Shown here: positions 7,308-16,165 of the stretch, piece by piece
Numbering within the stretch: the stretch's first letter is position 1
Layout of the letters: every line of letters begins with the position of its first letter
Assembly: GCA_963575655.1 (NCBI GenBank)
Contig: CAUYTY010000033.1
Coordinates: 1-61,370 of the forward strand
Length of the DNA stretch: 61,370 bases
Source: Gammaproteobacteria bacterium
GTDB lineage: Bacteria > Pseudomonadota > Gammaproteobacteria > CAIRSR01
Direction of reading: 5' to 3'
Made by a program: the position numbers and the translations under genes
Notes under the pieces: model-generated
Told to the model about the DNA's origin: nothing
The model's database searches: none
The model's input: the letters and a program-made list of their open reading frames with translations, nothing else

Positions 7308-10300
7308 CTATTCTGTTTTTACCGTTGCCGTGCGCTCCAATTTATTCCATCCCACCACAATTCCCTTTAACGATGCCAGAGTTGCCTTGATCGCCACGTA
7401 ATACATCAACTGGCGATAGAAGAACCGCTGCAAGAATAGCCACAAGAGCAAACTCCAGTCTTCACGGTATTCAAGCAGAAAGGCCAGTGCTGCTGCCAAA
7501 AAGTCCACGGCTACGAACAGAGAATAATAGAACAGGATCCGTTGTAGGCCATCATCGGAAAATTGATCGGGATGCTGCCACCAATCCAGACCGGCCATGG
7601 CCAGCGACGTTACCAAAAGTAGATCCATCACCGGCGACACTAACGGAAAGAGCACCTGGAACACAAGAATATTGGGCAGGGCTATGGTCCCTAAGGATCC
7701 ATAACGAGGGCGGAACAAGACATCGCGGTGGCGCCAAGCGGCCTGCATGGTGCCATACATCCAACGATAGCGTTGTCGGATAAAACCGCGCACCGTGTCT
7801 GGAGCCTCAGTAAGCGCAATCGCCGTTTCCTCGTAGCGAATGGCGTAACCGAGTCGGCGAATCGCCAGAGTTAGATCGGTATCCTCCGCCAGTGTTAGAT
7901 CGCTAAACCCCCCTGCCTGTATTACCAATTCCCGCCGCCACGCCCCTACTGCCCCCGGAACTACCGTGATGCAATTGAGTACGTCAAAGGCGCGGCGATC
8001 CAAATTCTGACTAGTAATGTACTCCAGGGCCTGCCAACGGGTGAGCAGATTAGTACGGTTACCCACCTTGGCATTACCGGCAACGGCACCCACGTTTGGG
8101 TCACAAAAGTGGCGGAGCAATTGCGAAATGGTGTCACGGGTAAAGACCGTATCCGCATCCAAAGCCACTACCACCTCAGCCTCGGTTTTTGAAATACCCA
8201 TGTTTAGGGCTGATGCTTTGCCACCATTCTTCTTGGTATAGAGCTGTACCCGTGTCTCTTGGACAAAGGCATTGTGTACAGTGTGATAAGTATCGTCGGT
8301 CGAACCATCATCCACCACGATAATCTCGAAACGATCTGGGTGATCGCTGGCAAGCAGCGAGGCAATGGTCTGATTGATAACCTTGGCCTCGTTATAGGCC
8401 GGGAGAATGATCGCCACACTCGGCTTATAGTTCGGTACAAAAACGTAACGCCGCCCGCGCAGCAAGCGTTGGATTACGGCTAAGGTACCGATGAATAATA
8501 GCCGTCCCACCCCCAATACAACCCCCACAATAAATAACCAGTGGATTGCGGTGATCACGAATTCAACAACAGCAAAGGCAGTACGATCAGCCCAAAGATC
8601 CCAGGGATTACGCGCAAGCGGTGGCATGACTTCATCTCGGGTATGCCCTAACAAATCGGCGACCGAGACGATTTTAAATCCCTGGCTTTGCAGGACTCGC
8701 ACCAATCGAGGAATTGCCTCCACCGTTTGGATACGATCGCCACCTGAATCGTGAAGCAGAACGATATTACCCTCTCCTTTTACAGCCCCCTCCACTACTC
8801 GTTTTACAATTTCATCCGTTCCCGGACGTTGCCAATCATTGGGGTCGATCTGCATCCCCACTGAGAGATAACCTCGCTCGGAGGCAATCTCCAAGGGACG
8901 AATTTCATCGGGAGTTTCAGGTTCCGCATCTACCGCATAGGGGGCACGAAATAACCGGGTCTGGCGACCAACCACGCTCTCCAAAAGGCGCTGGGTCGCG
9001 GATAACTCAAGTTGAAATTGGAGCGGAGGAATATTGGCAACATTGGGGTGGGTAAAAGTATGATTACCAATCTCATGGCCTTCGTCAACGATACGCCGGA
9101 GTAATTCAGGATACTGTTGAGCATTGGCCCCAATGATGAAAAAAGTGGCACGGACATTGGCACGTTTAAGCGCATCCAAAACTGCGGGGGTCCATTCAGG
9201 ATCAGGACCATCATCAAAGGTCAGTGCAATCTGTTTGGCGAGGTAGCCATAGCGATTGATGACGTAGGGGGAAGGATAGACCGTAAATTGCTCATCGACC
9301 ACCAAGCCACGAGCCGCGTCATAGAGAATCTTACGCTCCCCCGCACGGGGCTGTGCCGTAATTCTCAGGATCTCCCCTTGACCTTCGTAGTCCAGGGCAT
9401 AGCTAAATCGAATCGCTTTCAACGAAATTGCCGCAGCGTTATCGAGGGGTTCCTCTCGGTCCAGAATATTCCAAACCGCTGGGTCCTCGCTGCCCAAACG
9501 CCACAAGGCATAGCCCCGAGGGTGGAGAGGGTGTGCCGCGACTAATTGATTAAACAGGCTAACCGCATCCAACATCCAGACATGATGAAGGGCGCCATCA
9601 TCATCCTCGTAATCAAAGAAAGGATTCAGGGAAGTCGTGTCGAGGGTAATCTCCGCCCCGGATTCTTTAGCCGTCAAGACGGCCTCCCCGAAAGTTCGTT
9701 CCTGAGCAGGACCTTTAGTGGGCCAATCGTAGGCATAATTGGCCAGTGCCACCACTAGCTTTTCGGGAGGAATCTCGGTGCTTTGTTTCACCAACACCTG
9801 GGCAAACCAACCCTCGCTGGCAATGGGGCCTGGGGTGCCACTCGACCAATGTTCATCATAGGCCATGACAATAATCAGATCCGCCACCTTGGCGTATTCC
9901 GCATAATTCCAAGAAGGGTTCAACGCAGGTACATTGATGGATACTGAAAGTCCCCGAGGACGTGTTGCTTTATAAAGCTCGCTCATGAAGATTAACATCC
10001 CCGACTGCGCCCGATGGGGAATGTTTTCCAGATCGATACTTATCCCCTGGAAACCATTGTTGCCTAGATATTCCAGGATCCCCTGGATAAGTTTCTCTCG
10101 GGCCTTGGGATCTTCCACCAAAAGGGCGACCTTCGCGCCTTCCCATTCGGTTCCATTCCAATTATTGAGCAGCGGTGTAATCGCTAGCCCCGGATAGCGG
10201 CGGCGGATATATTGGGTTACTTGGTGTTGATGGATAGGGTCATCTTCACGCAGACTGCCATCAGCCTCGGCCAAATGTAGCCACTCGGGAATGATTATAT

Positions 10301-10724
10301 CCAAGCGATCCAGGTGATCCTTCAAAGAACTAAAACTTGCATCGTCCCAATTAACGTAGTAACCAATAGTTAGTGTTTGCCCATCGCCAGTTTTGGGGTG
10401 CGGAGCGTGCGCCTCCTGCAAAAGTTTCTCCAGGGTTCTCTCCTGTTCTTGCACTAATTGTGCCTGCGCCCTTCTAAGTGCCCACTCTGCCCTGGTAGCG
10501 GGATGATTTTCGGGTTGGGGCGGTACACTATGACCACCTCGAGGCAACAATGAGGAACTGGGAAGGTTTAACGCAGGTAATACGGGATTGATGAGAATAC
10601 TAACAACCAAAAGTCCACCTAGCGTGAACAGAACTATTCCCACAAGCAGAATAGCCAGCCGCAACCGTGGCCAACGCCGACATTCAGGGTCAAAGAAAAC
10701 TGGGAGGGGACGAGGATCTGACAT
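7308..10724 (-). CDS. Three-domain GH18-like / polysaccharide deacetylase / GT2 membrane protein
   Basis: An 1138-residue fusion. After an N-terminal membrane segment (22-46) comes a GH18 chitinase-like domain (about 115-430) with GFQGISIDLENI: the catalytic-type D231 and E233 are kept, but the two earlier Asp positions of DxxDxDxE are Q and S. Next is a NodB/CE4 deacetylase domain (about 495-695) with TFDDGPD (D504, D505) and HTFTH (H555, H559), then RAPY. A membrane segment (719-745) leads to a family 2 glycosyltransferase (about 768-1010) with VVDDGS, ALDADT, AEDTD and the processive-synthase motif QRYRW (984-988), then C-terminal membrane helices. The layout implies synthesis of a beta-linked, probably N-acetylglucosamine-type polymer at the inner membrane, with deacetylation and hydrolase-like binding or trimming outside. 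The product is inferred, not shown. No other exopolysaccharide genes are adjacent. Confidence 0.9.
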   Translation of the reverse strand: MSDPRPLPVFFDPECRRWPRLRLAILLVGIVLFTLGGLLVVSILINPVLPALNLPSSSLLPRGGHSVPPQPENHPATRAEWALRRAQAQLVQEQERTLEKLLQEAHAPHPKTGDGQTLTIGYYVNWDDASFSSLKDHLDRLDIIIPEWLHLAEADGSLREDDPIHQHQVTQYIRRRYPGLAITPLLNNWNGTEWEGAKVALLVEDPKAREKLIQGILEYLGNNGFQGISIDLENIPHRAQSGMLIFMSELYKATRPRGLSVSINVPALNPSWNYAEYAKVADLIIVMAYDEHWSSGTPGPIASEGWFAQVLVKQSTEIPPEKLVVALANYAYDWPTKGPAQERTFGEAVLTAKESGAEITLDTTSLNPFFDYEDDDGALHHVWMLDAVSLFNQLVAAHPLHPRGYALWRLGSEDPAVWNILDREEPLDNAAAISLKAIRFSYALDYEGQGEILRITAQPRAGERKILYDAARGLVVDEQFTVYPSPYVINRYGYLAKQIALTFDDGPDPEWTPAVLDALKRANVRATFFIIGANAQQYPELLRRIVDEGHEIGNHTFTHPNVANIPPLQFQLELSATQRLLESVVGRQTRLFRAPYAVDAEPETPDEIRPLEIASERGYLSVGMQIDPNDWQRPGTDEIVKRVVEGAVKGEGNIVLLHDSGGDRIQTVEAIPRLVRVLQSQGFKIVSVADLLGHTRDEVMPPLARNPWDLWADRTAFAVVEFVITAIHWLFIVGVVLGVGRLLFIGTLAVIQRLLRGRRYVFVPNYKPSVAIILPAYNEAKVINQTIASLLASDHPDRFEIIVVDDGSTDDTYHTVHNAFVQETRVQLYTKKNGGKASALNMGISKTEAEVVVALDADTVFTRDTISQLLRHFCDPNVGAVAGNAKVGNRTNLLTRWQALEYITSQNLDRRAFDVLNCITVVPGAVGAWRRELVIQAGGFSDLTLAEDTDLTLAIRRLGYAIRYEETAIALTEAPDTVRGFIRQRYRWMYGTMQAAWRHRDVLFRPRYGSLGTIALPNILVFQVLFPLVSPVMDLLLVTSLAMAGLDWWQHPDQFSDDGLQRILFYYSLFVAVDFLAAALAFLLEYREDWSLLLWLFLQRFFYRQLMYYVAIKATLASLKGIVVGWNKLERTATVKTE

Positions 10725-10779
10725 AATTCTTCTATATTGATTTCTTAATTAATAAAACTACCATCTATCCATGGTTGCG

Positions 10780-10860
10780 AAGCTCCGGTAGAAATGCGTG
10801 CAGAGCATGGTAGGTTAGTCCGATAAGGGAGGTTCAACCTACCGATCTTTACCCAACGGG
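10780..10860. repeat. REP-like palindrome
   Basis: GGTAGGTT and AACCTACC form an 8 bp inverted repeat separated by about 20 bases between the polysaccharide gene and the TVP38-like gene. It has no T-run and resembles the extragenic palindrome near 7140-7230. Confidence 0.35.
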
Positions 10861-10907
10861 TTACTCTCCGGTAGCAACGGAAACCGTGCAACAACCCTAG
10901 TTACCAT

Positions 10908-11672
10908 CTAATCGGCATCGGGCAGATCCTCCGGTAATCCCCGGCGCTGGCGATGCCATAGCCAAACACCCAAAAAACTAGAGATCACAAACAGAGCAAC
11001 ACTCAGAGCGGTACGCAGACCGGGGTCGAGATTGAAACCCGAACCTAACAAAGCAAAAATTAACGTCTGAGGGAGATAACCCAAAGCCGAACCAATAAAA
11101 AATGGTACCAGCTGTACCCCCGAGATACCTCCTGCGAGGTTCGTCGCAAGGTTATTGGTAAATGGGGACAGTCGCAGAATTAAGGTCATGCTCATGGTAT
11201 GACCGGCCAGAAAATCGTCAATTTTTTTGATGCGGTGAGGGAAATGCTTAACCAAAAAGGAACGCCCCATGAATCGAGCATATTGAAAAGCAAGCACCGC
11301 CCCAAGTAAGGTTGCCAGTAGCGCCAATCCCGTACCTACGATAAAATCGAAGGCGTAGCCCGCGAGGAAACTCAATATTTGACGGGGTAGGCCAATAGCA
11401 GTAAAGGCTGTCCCAACCGCAACGAATAACATCCCACCGGTCAGCCCATGGCCACGAACTTCACTATCGATCCAGCGGGTCTCAAACAACGTATGGATAT
11501 CCAACCGCTGCAACAATAAACCAATCACCCCCAAAGTAGTAATCAGTATCAGCCCACGCCAGAGAAAAGGCGCGGTACGGATAAGAAAATGCGTGGGGGG
11601 ATCTTCGGGATCCGTGGATTTACAAGATTCACCATACAATTCACTCATTACCAAGCACCTTAGGTGATCCAT
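10908..11672 (-). CDS. TVP38/TMEM64 (DedA-like) membrane protein
   Basis: A 254-residue polytopic membrane protein with about five to six hydrophobic segments. The core FVAVGTAFTAIGLPRQILSF, then GYAFDFIVGTGLALLATLLG, then FLAGHTMSMTLILRLSPFTNN and LAGGISGVQLVPFFIGSALG follows the two re-entrant loops of the VTT (SNARE-associated) domain. The R-L-S-P and G-x-x-P features are typical of the TVP38 branch. These proteins are linked to lipid transport or membrane homeostasis; the exact role of this one is unknown. It is transcribed in the same direction as the large polysaccharide gene 183 bases downstream. Confidence 0.85.
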   Translation of the reverse strand: MDHLRCLVMSELYGESCKSTDPEDPPTHFLIRTAPFLWRGLILITTLGVIGLLLQRLDIHTLFETRWIDSEVRGHGLTGGMLFVAVGTAFTAIGLPRQILSFLAGYAFDFIVGTGLALLATLLGAVLAFQYARFMGRSFLVKHFPHRIKKIDDFLAGHTMSMTLILRLSPFTNNLATNLAGGISGVQLVPFFIGSALGYLPQTLIFALLGSGFNLDPGLRTALSVALFVISSFLGVWLWHRQRRGLPEDLPDAD

Positions 11673-11803
11673 CTGGATTAAATAATAACCTTTTCGAGCA
11701 ACCGTCGACTTTTAAGAGACACGTCACCACCAATCCCAATGACTACCAATAACCCAACCCAATCATCATTTCGCTAAAATTTTCGGAATGACAATGTAAT
11801 AAC

Positions 11804-11897
11804 CTAATCCAGGGTACTACCTATGCGATGAGAAACGAAAAAGCCCCTCTCCCTCAGGGAGAAGTAAGAAAAGCGCGCAAGGTGGCAACTTGGGTTA
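11804..11897 (-). repeat. Palindromic repeat copy with terminator core
   Basis: On the minus strand the element runs TAACCCAAGTTGCCACC ... CTCCCTGAGGGAGAGGGG CTTTTTCGTTTCTC ... GGTAGTACCCTGGATTA. The stem plus T-run points the same way as the GlcF-like gene, whose stop lies 22 bases upstream. It probably terminates that transcript. The right arm is more degraded than the left. Confidence 0.7.
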
Positions 11898-11918
11898 ACT
11901 TATTGGTAGCAACGTGAA

Positions 11919-13184
11919 TTAGCCAATTTGGCGTGCCAGCAGTGTTACCGGATGCATAACTTCTACCGCAATTCCCGCCTTGCGCGCCCCTTGGGCAAGG
12001 TGCAACGCGCAACCTAGATTGGAGCTCACCAGAATATCCGGTGCGACCTCACGCAGGGCCTCGATTTTATCGGCACGCAGGGCATGGCCCAGGGCGGATT
12101 CTGTCAATAGCGACGCCCCCGCACCACCACAGCATTGGCGATTACCGGGCAGGGGGATCACCGTAAGCCCCGGGATACGGCGCAATAGCGTATAAGGGGC
12201 CTGCGATTGGCGCAGGACATTGGCGAGCGAACAGGGGTCATGGACCGCAACTCGCGCACACAGCGGGCGTAGCGTAACCTCTTCTGGCCAGGGAATCCGG
12301 GCGAGGAAATTACTGATGTCGATGACTCGTTGCGCCAGCGGTGGCGCACCTTCGGTAGTGGCTTCATTCTGGGTAGGATACTCGGCTAGGGTCGCACCAC
12401 AACCACTGGCAGTGGTCACAATAGCCTCCGACCCAAAGCGGGCGAAGGCCTCCTGATTACGCTGGATGAGGCGCTGGGCGCCTGCGACATCACCATTGTG
12501 GAGGTGCAAGGCGCCACAACAGCCCTGCTGGGGGGGAACCACTACCCCATACCCCAGGTAGGTAAGTACTTTCAGCGCGGCCTCCAGGGTGGAGCGGTCC
12601 ATGACCCCGGCAAGACAACCGATAAACAGTGCGAGTCGTCCCCGCTCCGCCCCCTGTGCCGGATAGTACGGCCGGAGGGTACGCGGGGAGGGAAGCAACG
12701 GCAGCAGGTCGGCAAGTCGTCCCAGTCTCACGAGAGGAGCAAGGCGGACGAGAGCGGTACGTTGCAGTAGGTACAGTATCCAACCTAGACCGCGCAACCA
12801 TCGCGGCTGGGCGATCAACCCCTCTAACAAAACGCGACGGGTGAGACGGGTCATAGGAGATGGCGGGTCAACATGAAGAAGCAACGCACGCCCCGCATCG
12901 ATGAGCCGACCGTAGGGTACCTGCGAGGGACAGACGCGTTCACAGGCCCGACATACCAGACAGTGGTCGAGGTGAGCATGCAGACGTGACGAAGGAAGGA
13001 GGTCGCCCGAGGCTAGGGCTACCATCAGGGAGATACGACCACGCGGCGACTCGCCCTCATCCCGGCTCTTGAGGTAGCTGGGGCAGTGCGCCAAACACAT
13101 CCCGCACATCACGCACCGATCCGCCTCTTTCATAGGAAAATAGGGGGCAAGAGGGGGATAGCGCATGGAGTCGGAAGGATTCAT
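11919..13184 (-). CDS. glcF: GlcF-like iron-sulfur oxidoreductase subunit
   Basis: A 421-residue protein with two 4Fe-4S ferredoxin motifs near the N-terminus (C24-x2-C27-x2-C30-x3-C34 and C75-x2-C78-x2-C81-x3-C85) followed by two CCG domains (GCLAGVMDRS ... QQGCCGALH and HDPCSLANVL ... RQCCGGAGA). This is the architecture of the iron-sulfur subunit of glycolate oxidase; the related lactate-oxidation subunit LutA lacks the double ferredoxin part. In bacteria GlcF works with the flavin subunits GlcD and GlcE, which are not in the window, so the partner must be elsewhere and the glycolate assignment is by family only. A palindromic terminator repeat follows directly downstream. Confidence 0.85.
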   Translation of the reverse strand: MNPSDSMRYPPLAPYFPMKEADRCVMCGMCLAHCPSYLKSRDEGESPRGRISLMVALASGDLLPSSRLHAHLDHCLVCRACERVCPSQVPYGRLIDAGRALLLHVDPPSPMTRLTRRVLLEGLIAQPRWLRGLGWILYLLQRTALVRLAPLVRLGRLADLLPLLPSPRTLRPYYPAQGAERGRLALFIGCLAGVMDRSTLEAALKVLTYLGYGVVVPPQQGCCGALHLHNGDVAGAQRLIQRNQEAFARFGSEAIVTTASGCGATLAEYPTQNEATTEGAPPLAQRVIDISNFLARIPWPEEVTLRPLCARVAVHDPCSLANVLRQSQAPYTLLRRIPGLTVIPLPGNRQCCGGAGASLLTESALGHALRADKIEALREVAPDILVSSNLGCALHLAQGARKAGIAVEVMHPVTLLARQIG

Positions 13185-13331
13185 AGGAAGGCAGGGGTAA
13201 GGGGGGACGACGGCCCGGCATATTACCTCAAGTCAACGTTTCTGCGGTGAACGCATCCCAAACGATGTCAATAGTTTTTATTTCCCTCACCATTTAACTT
13301 TTCCCAAAGCGGTGGTCTTAAACTTCGCAAT

Positions 13332-14015
13332 ATGCGTCCATATTCTAAAAAACAAAAAATGGATCCCGCAACCGAGTTGCACTGGATCTATAACATGTTA
13401 CTCTCCGCTTATGGTCCCCAACACTGGTGGCCAGGGGATACTTCCTTCGAAGTCATGGTGGGGGCCATACTTACCCAAAATACTACCTGGCGCAATGTGG
13501 AACGAGCGATTCAGGCTTTAGTAGCGGCCGACCATCTTAATCCAACGGCGCTTGCTAGCGCCAATCCCGAAACCTTGGGGGCTTGGTTACGTCCTGTTGG
13601 TTATTTTAATGTCAAGACCAAGCGACTCCAGAACTTTTGTCGTTGGTATCTGGCGCAAGGTCAGGAAGAAGGATTGGCCAAGATACCTACGATGGAATTA
13701 CGTCGCGAGTTGCTTGCCGTAAACGGGATAGGACCAGAAACCGCCGATGATATTCTTCTCTACGCCTGTAATCGGTCAGTATTTGTCATCGACGCCTATA
13801 CCCGACGTCTACTCGCCCGTTTCATGCTCGCGCGCGGTAATGAATCCTATGAAATGCTCCGCGCTTTCTTCGAAGCAGCATTGGCATCCGATGCGGCGAT
13901 CTACAACGAATACCATGCACTTATCGTTCGCCACGCCAAGGAGGTTTGCTACAAACGCCAACCCGCTTGTGAGTCTTGTGCCCTGGAGGCACACTGCTTG
14001 AAATTTATTATGTAA
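13332..14015 (+). CDS. HhH-GPD DNA glycosylase, MagIII-like with Fe-S cluster motif
   Basis: A 227-residue endonuclease III-superfamily base-excision enzyme. Near the N-terminus is GPQHWWPGDTSFEVMVGAIL, the signature of the endonuclease III-related group that contains Helicobacter pylori MagIII. The helix-hairpin-helix reads LLAVNGIGPETADDILLYA, followed by catalytic Asp154 in VIDAYTRR. Where endonuclease III has its lyase Lys (K120) this protein has Glu136, so it should be a monofunctional glycosylase. The C-terminus carries C-x6-C-x2-C-x5-C (CYKRQPACESCALEAHC), the endonuclease III 4Fe-4S motif. Substrate is probably alkylated purine by family analogy, not proven. The start is the first ATG; an in-frame ATG a few codons later is possible. 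It converges on the RuBisCO-like gene with an 18 base gap. Confidence 0.85.
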   Translation: MRPYSKKQKMDPATELHWIYNMLLSAYGPQHWWPGDTSFEVMVGAILTQNTTWRNVERAIQALVAADHLNPTALASANPETLGAWLRPVGYFNVKTKRLQNFCRWYLAQGQEEGLAKIPTMELRRELLAVNGIGPETADDILLYACNRSVFVIDAYTRRLLARFMLARGNESYEMLRAFFEAALASDAAIYNEYHALIVRHAKEVCYKRQPACESCALEAHCLKFIM

Positions 14016-14033
14016 CCGATACCCTGCGGCGGA

Positions 14034-15158
14034 TCAGGAAAGTGAATTGACTAGCTCCCTGAAATAGCAGGCATTGGCCCGCAAATCGGGGCTGTGACCG
14101 AGCAGGCCGCCCCCCATTAAGAATATAACCTCCCGACCAAAAACCTCCATCAATTCGGGAATACGTTCTAAGGTCATCCCCCCACCCGGACAAGGAAATA
14201 TTGTCTTGATACTATCCATTGCCGTCTCGGTCCCAGCCACAATCGAGAAGCATTCTGCCTGGGAAAACGCGAAGCGCCCCCCATAGTTCGGAAAAATTAC
14301 CGCATCAGCCCCAGCCAATCGAGTCAATTGGCCGAGCAGGCTGAAATGGGACATACCATTTCCAGGGCTAGTCAGATAACTGCCCTGAAAGGCCGGGTGG
14401 CTAAGGATCGGGAGTCTCAACGATTCGTCCTTCGCCAAACAACGCATCGCGTCGAGCCCTGTCAGGGCTGGACAGATTAGCAGCCCACCGGCCGCTGCCT
14501 TTTTCGCAAAGTGTGCCCGCGCCACTATCTGATCAAATGGCGCCGTGACATTAGGAATATAAAGGGAGTGTTCACCAGTTTGGTGATTGGCCCGCGCTAC
14601 GGCATCAGCACAGCGTTGGACCCGCTCTTCAAATGGAGCAAAAGCCTGATTAGTCAATCCGTGGTCATCCTTGATCAGATCAATCCCCCCCAATGCCAAC
14701 TGGTAGGCCATCTCCGCCAATTGCACAGCGGAGAATCCCATGGGTTTGAGCGCGGCACACAATAGCGGACGTTTTGGTACCCCCAATAATTCCCGTAGGC
14801 CCACCCTACCCAATTGCGGTCCCGGAAATTTCGCGAAGAACGTTGGCGTCAAATCAAAGCGTAGCACCTGGATCCCTGGCAAGATACTAATATTGCCAAA
14901 GACTAGGTTAATAAACTGGGGCAATTCTGCTGCTGCTGTCTCTACGGCATAGCTCACGGTGACTTCAAATCCTGCCAGGCCGGGTTCCAGCCCCTCAATA
15001 CGGCCCACTACTTCATCGCGAATAAACCCAGCGGGAACTCCCTCCTCAGGGAGTTCAACGGTCTGTTCCAGACAAATGCGTTGGGCATTTATCCGAACCT
15101 GTGCCTCACTACCCGCCAAACCATAGACAACGCGGAATCGTTCGCCGCTCAGTGCCAT
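14034..15158 (-). CDS. RuBisCO-like protein (form IV)
   Basis: A 374-residue homologue of the RuBisCO large chain, shorter than the ~470 of true RuBisCO. Landmarks: ALKPMG with K138 (K175 region), GGIDLIKDDHGL with the carbamylation Lys K163 and metal ligand D165 but His166 in place of the Glu, H254 and H271 in the places of the active-site histidines, a PCPGGGM loop and MGGGLLGH, the phosphate-binding glycines. The loop 6 Lys (GKLEG in RuBisCO) is replaced by NYGGRFAF. It therefore cannot be a normal CO2-fixing enzyme; known relatives are enolases, isomerases or decarboxylases acting on phosphorylated sugar-type substrates. Its ATG overlaps the stop of the transketolase C-half (TAATG), so the three genes form one coupled operon. 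The substrate is likely related to transketolase chemistry. Confidence 0.9.
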   Translation of the reverse strand: MALSGERFRVVYGLAGSEAQVRINAQRICLEQTVELPEEGVPAGFIRDEVVGRIEGLEPGLAGFEVTVSYAVETAAAELPQFINLVFGNISILPGIQVLRFDLTPTFFAKFPGPQLGRVGLRELLGVPKRPLLCAALKPMGFSAVQLAEMAYQLALGGIDLIKDDHGLTNQAFAPFEERVQRCADAVARANHQTGEHSLYIPNVTAPFDQIVARAHFAKKAAAGGLLICPALTGLDAMRCLAKDESLRLPILSHPAFQGSYLTSPGNGMSHFSLLGQLTRLAGADAVIFPNYGGRFAFSQAECFSIVAGTETAMDSIKTIFPCPGGGMTLERIPELMEVFGREVIFLMGGGLLGHSPDLRANACYFRELVNSLS

Positions 15159-16165
15159 TACAATGCCTCCGCCTTGGCCGCGCTATGAACAGCAGTCAAA
15201 TAGGCGGTAGATAATTCCTCTGGGGAAATCTTAAAACATTTTCCCATCAGAACCTCTACTTGGGCAATCAGGGCCATAGCATCGAGATTATAGGTACGCA
15301 TCAGATAGGGGCGACTTCCCCCGTGGGCAAAGGTATCTTGTAATCCAATCCGAATGAGCCGTTTTCCAAGACCCGCCTCCGCCATACTTTCCGCTACCCG
15401 CGAACCCAGGCCACCATGGATAACGTGATTTTCCATGGTAATCACCCCGATCTTTGCCGATGCGGCCATGGCCACCGCCATAGTGCTATTGAATGGTTTC
15501 AGGGTGGAGACCTGTACATGCTGAATGGATACCCCGCGTTGTTGCAAAACGGGTATTGCCCGTAGCGCCTCTTCCGTGCAAATTCCGCAGGAGAATAACG
15601 TAATGTCCGCGCCCTGTGACAATATTCGTGGTTGCCCAAAAGACATTGGGTCAGTAGTGGCGAACAGTCGGGGGATCTCTCCGCGCAGCATTCGCACATA
15701 GACCGGCCCCTTAATTGCGTAGGCTACCTCTAATACTGACTCTACATCCGTCGCGTCGGCACATTCCAATATGGTCATATTGGGTAGTGCCGACATTATG
15801 GCGATATCCTCAATCGCCTGATGAGTCGCCCCACCGGGAGTAGTAATTCCGGGCAGAAATCCAAAGAACTTTACGGGCAGATTGGGATAGGCTACCGACA
15901 TTGCTACTTGGTCGTAGGCACGACGATAGATGAATACCGCAAAGGTATGAATTAATGGTATAAAACCCTCGCGCGCCAACCCCCCGGCCCAACTCACCAT
16001 ATTTTGCTCGGCGACTCCAAAGGACAGGAAACGATCGGGGTAACTCTTCTGAAAAAGATCTGCCTCCGTAGAGCTAGTCAGGTCCGCAGATAATAATAAT
16101 ACCTCGGGTTTATCTTTGGCCCAGTGTACGAGATTCTTGGCATGTACGCGGCTCAGGATGGCCAT
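15158..16165 (-). CDS. Transketolase C-terminal half (Pyr and C domains)
   Basis: A 335-residue protein with the pyrimidine-binding domain of transketolase (SADLTSSTEADLFQKSYPDR, then FGVAEQNMVSWAGGLAREG with the catalytic Glu, and GGATHQAIEDIAIM) and the C-terminal domain (ITMENHVIHGGLGSRVAE). The start is set at 16165, where ATG overlaps the TAA of the upstream half (TAATG); the same overlap joins it to the downstream RuBisCO-like gene. An ATG 18 bases further upstream is open but less likely. With its partner it should form a heteromeric thiamin-diphosphate ketol transferase. Such split halves are common for specialised transketolases in sugar-acid or ascorbate-type pathways, so this is probably not the housekeeping TktA. 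Confidence 0.9.
   Translation of the reverse strand: MAILSRVHAKNLVHWAKDKPEVLLLSADLTSSTEADLFQKSYPDRFLSFGVAEQNMVSWAGGLAREGFIPLIHTFAVFIYRRAYDQVAMSVAYPNLPVKFFGFLPGITTPGGATHQAIEDIAIMSALPNMTILECADATDVESVLEVAYAIKGPVYVRMLRGEIPRLFATTDPMSFGQPRILSQGADITLFSCGICTEEALRAIPVLQQRGVSIQHVQVSTLKPFNSTMAVAMAASAKIGVITMENHVIHGGLGSRVAESMAEAGLGKRLIRIGLQDTFAHGGSRPYLMRTYNLDAMALIAQVEVLMGKCFKISPEELSTAYLTAVHSAAKAEAL

Noticed and set aside
14034-15158. True RuBisCO large chain
   Set aside because: Too short and lacks the metal-site Glu (His166) and loop 6 Lys; no small subunit or phosphoribulokinase nearby.
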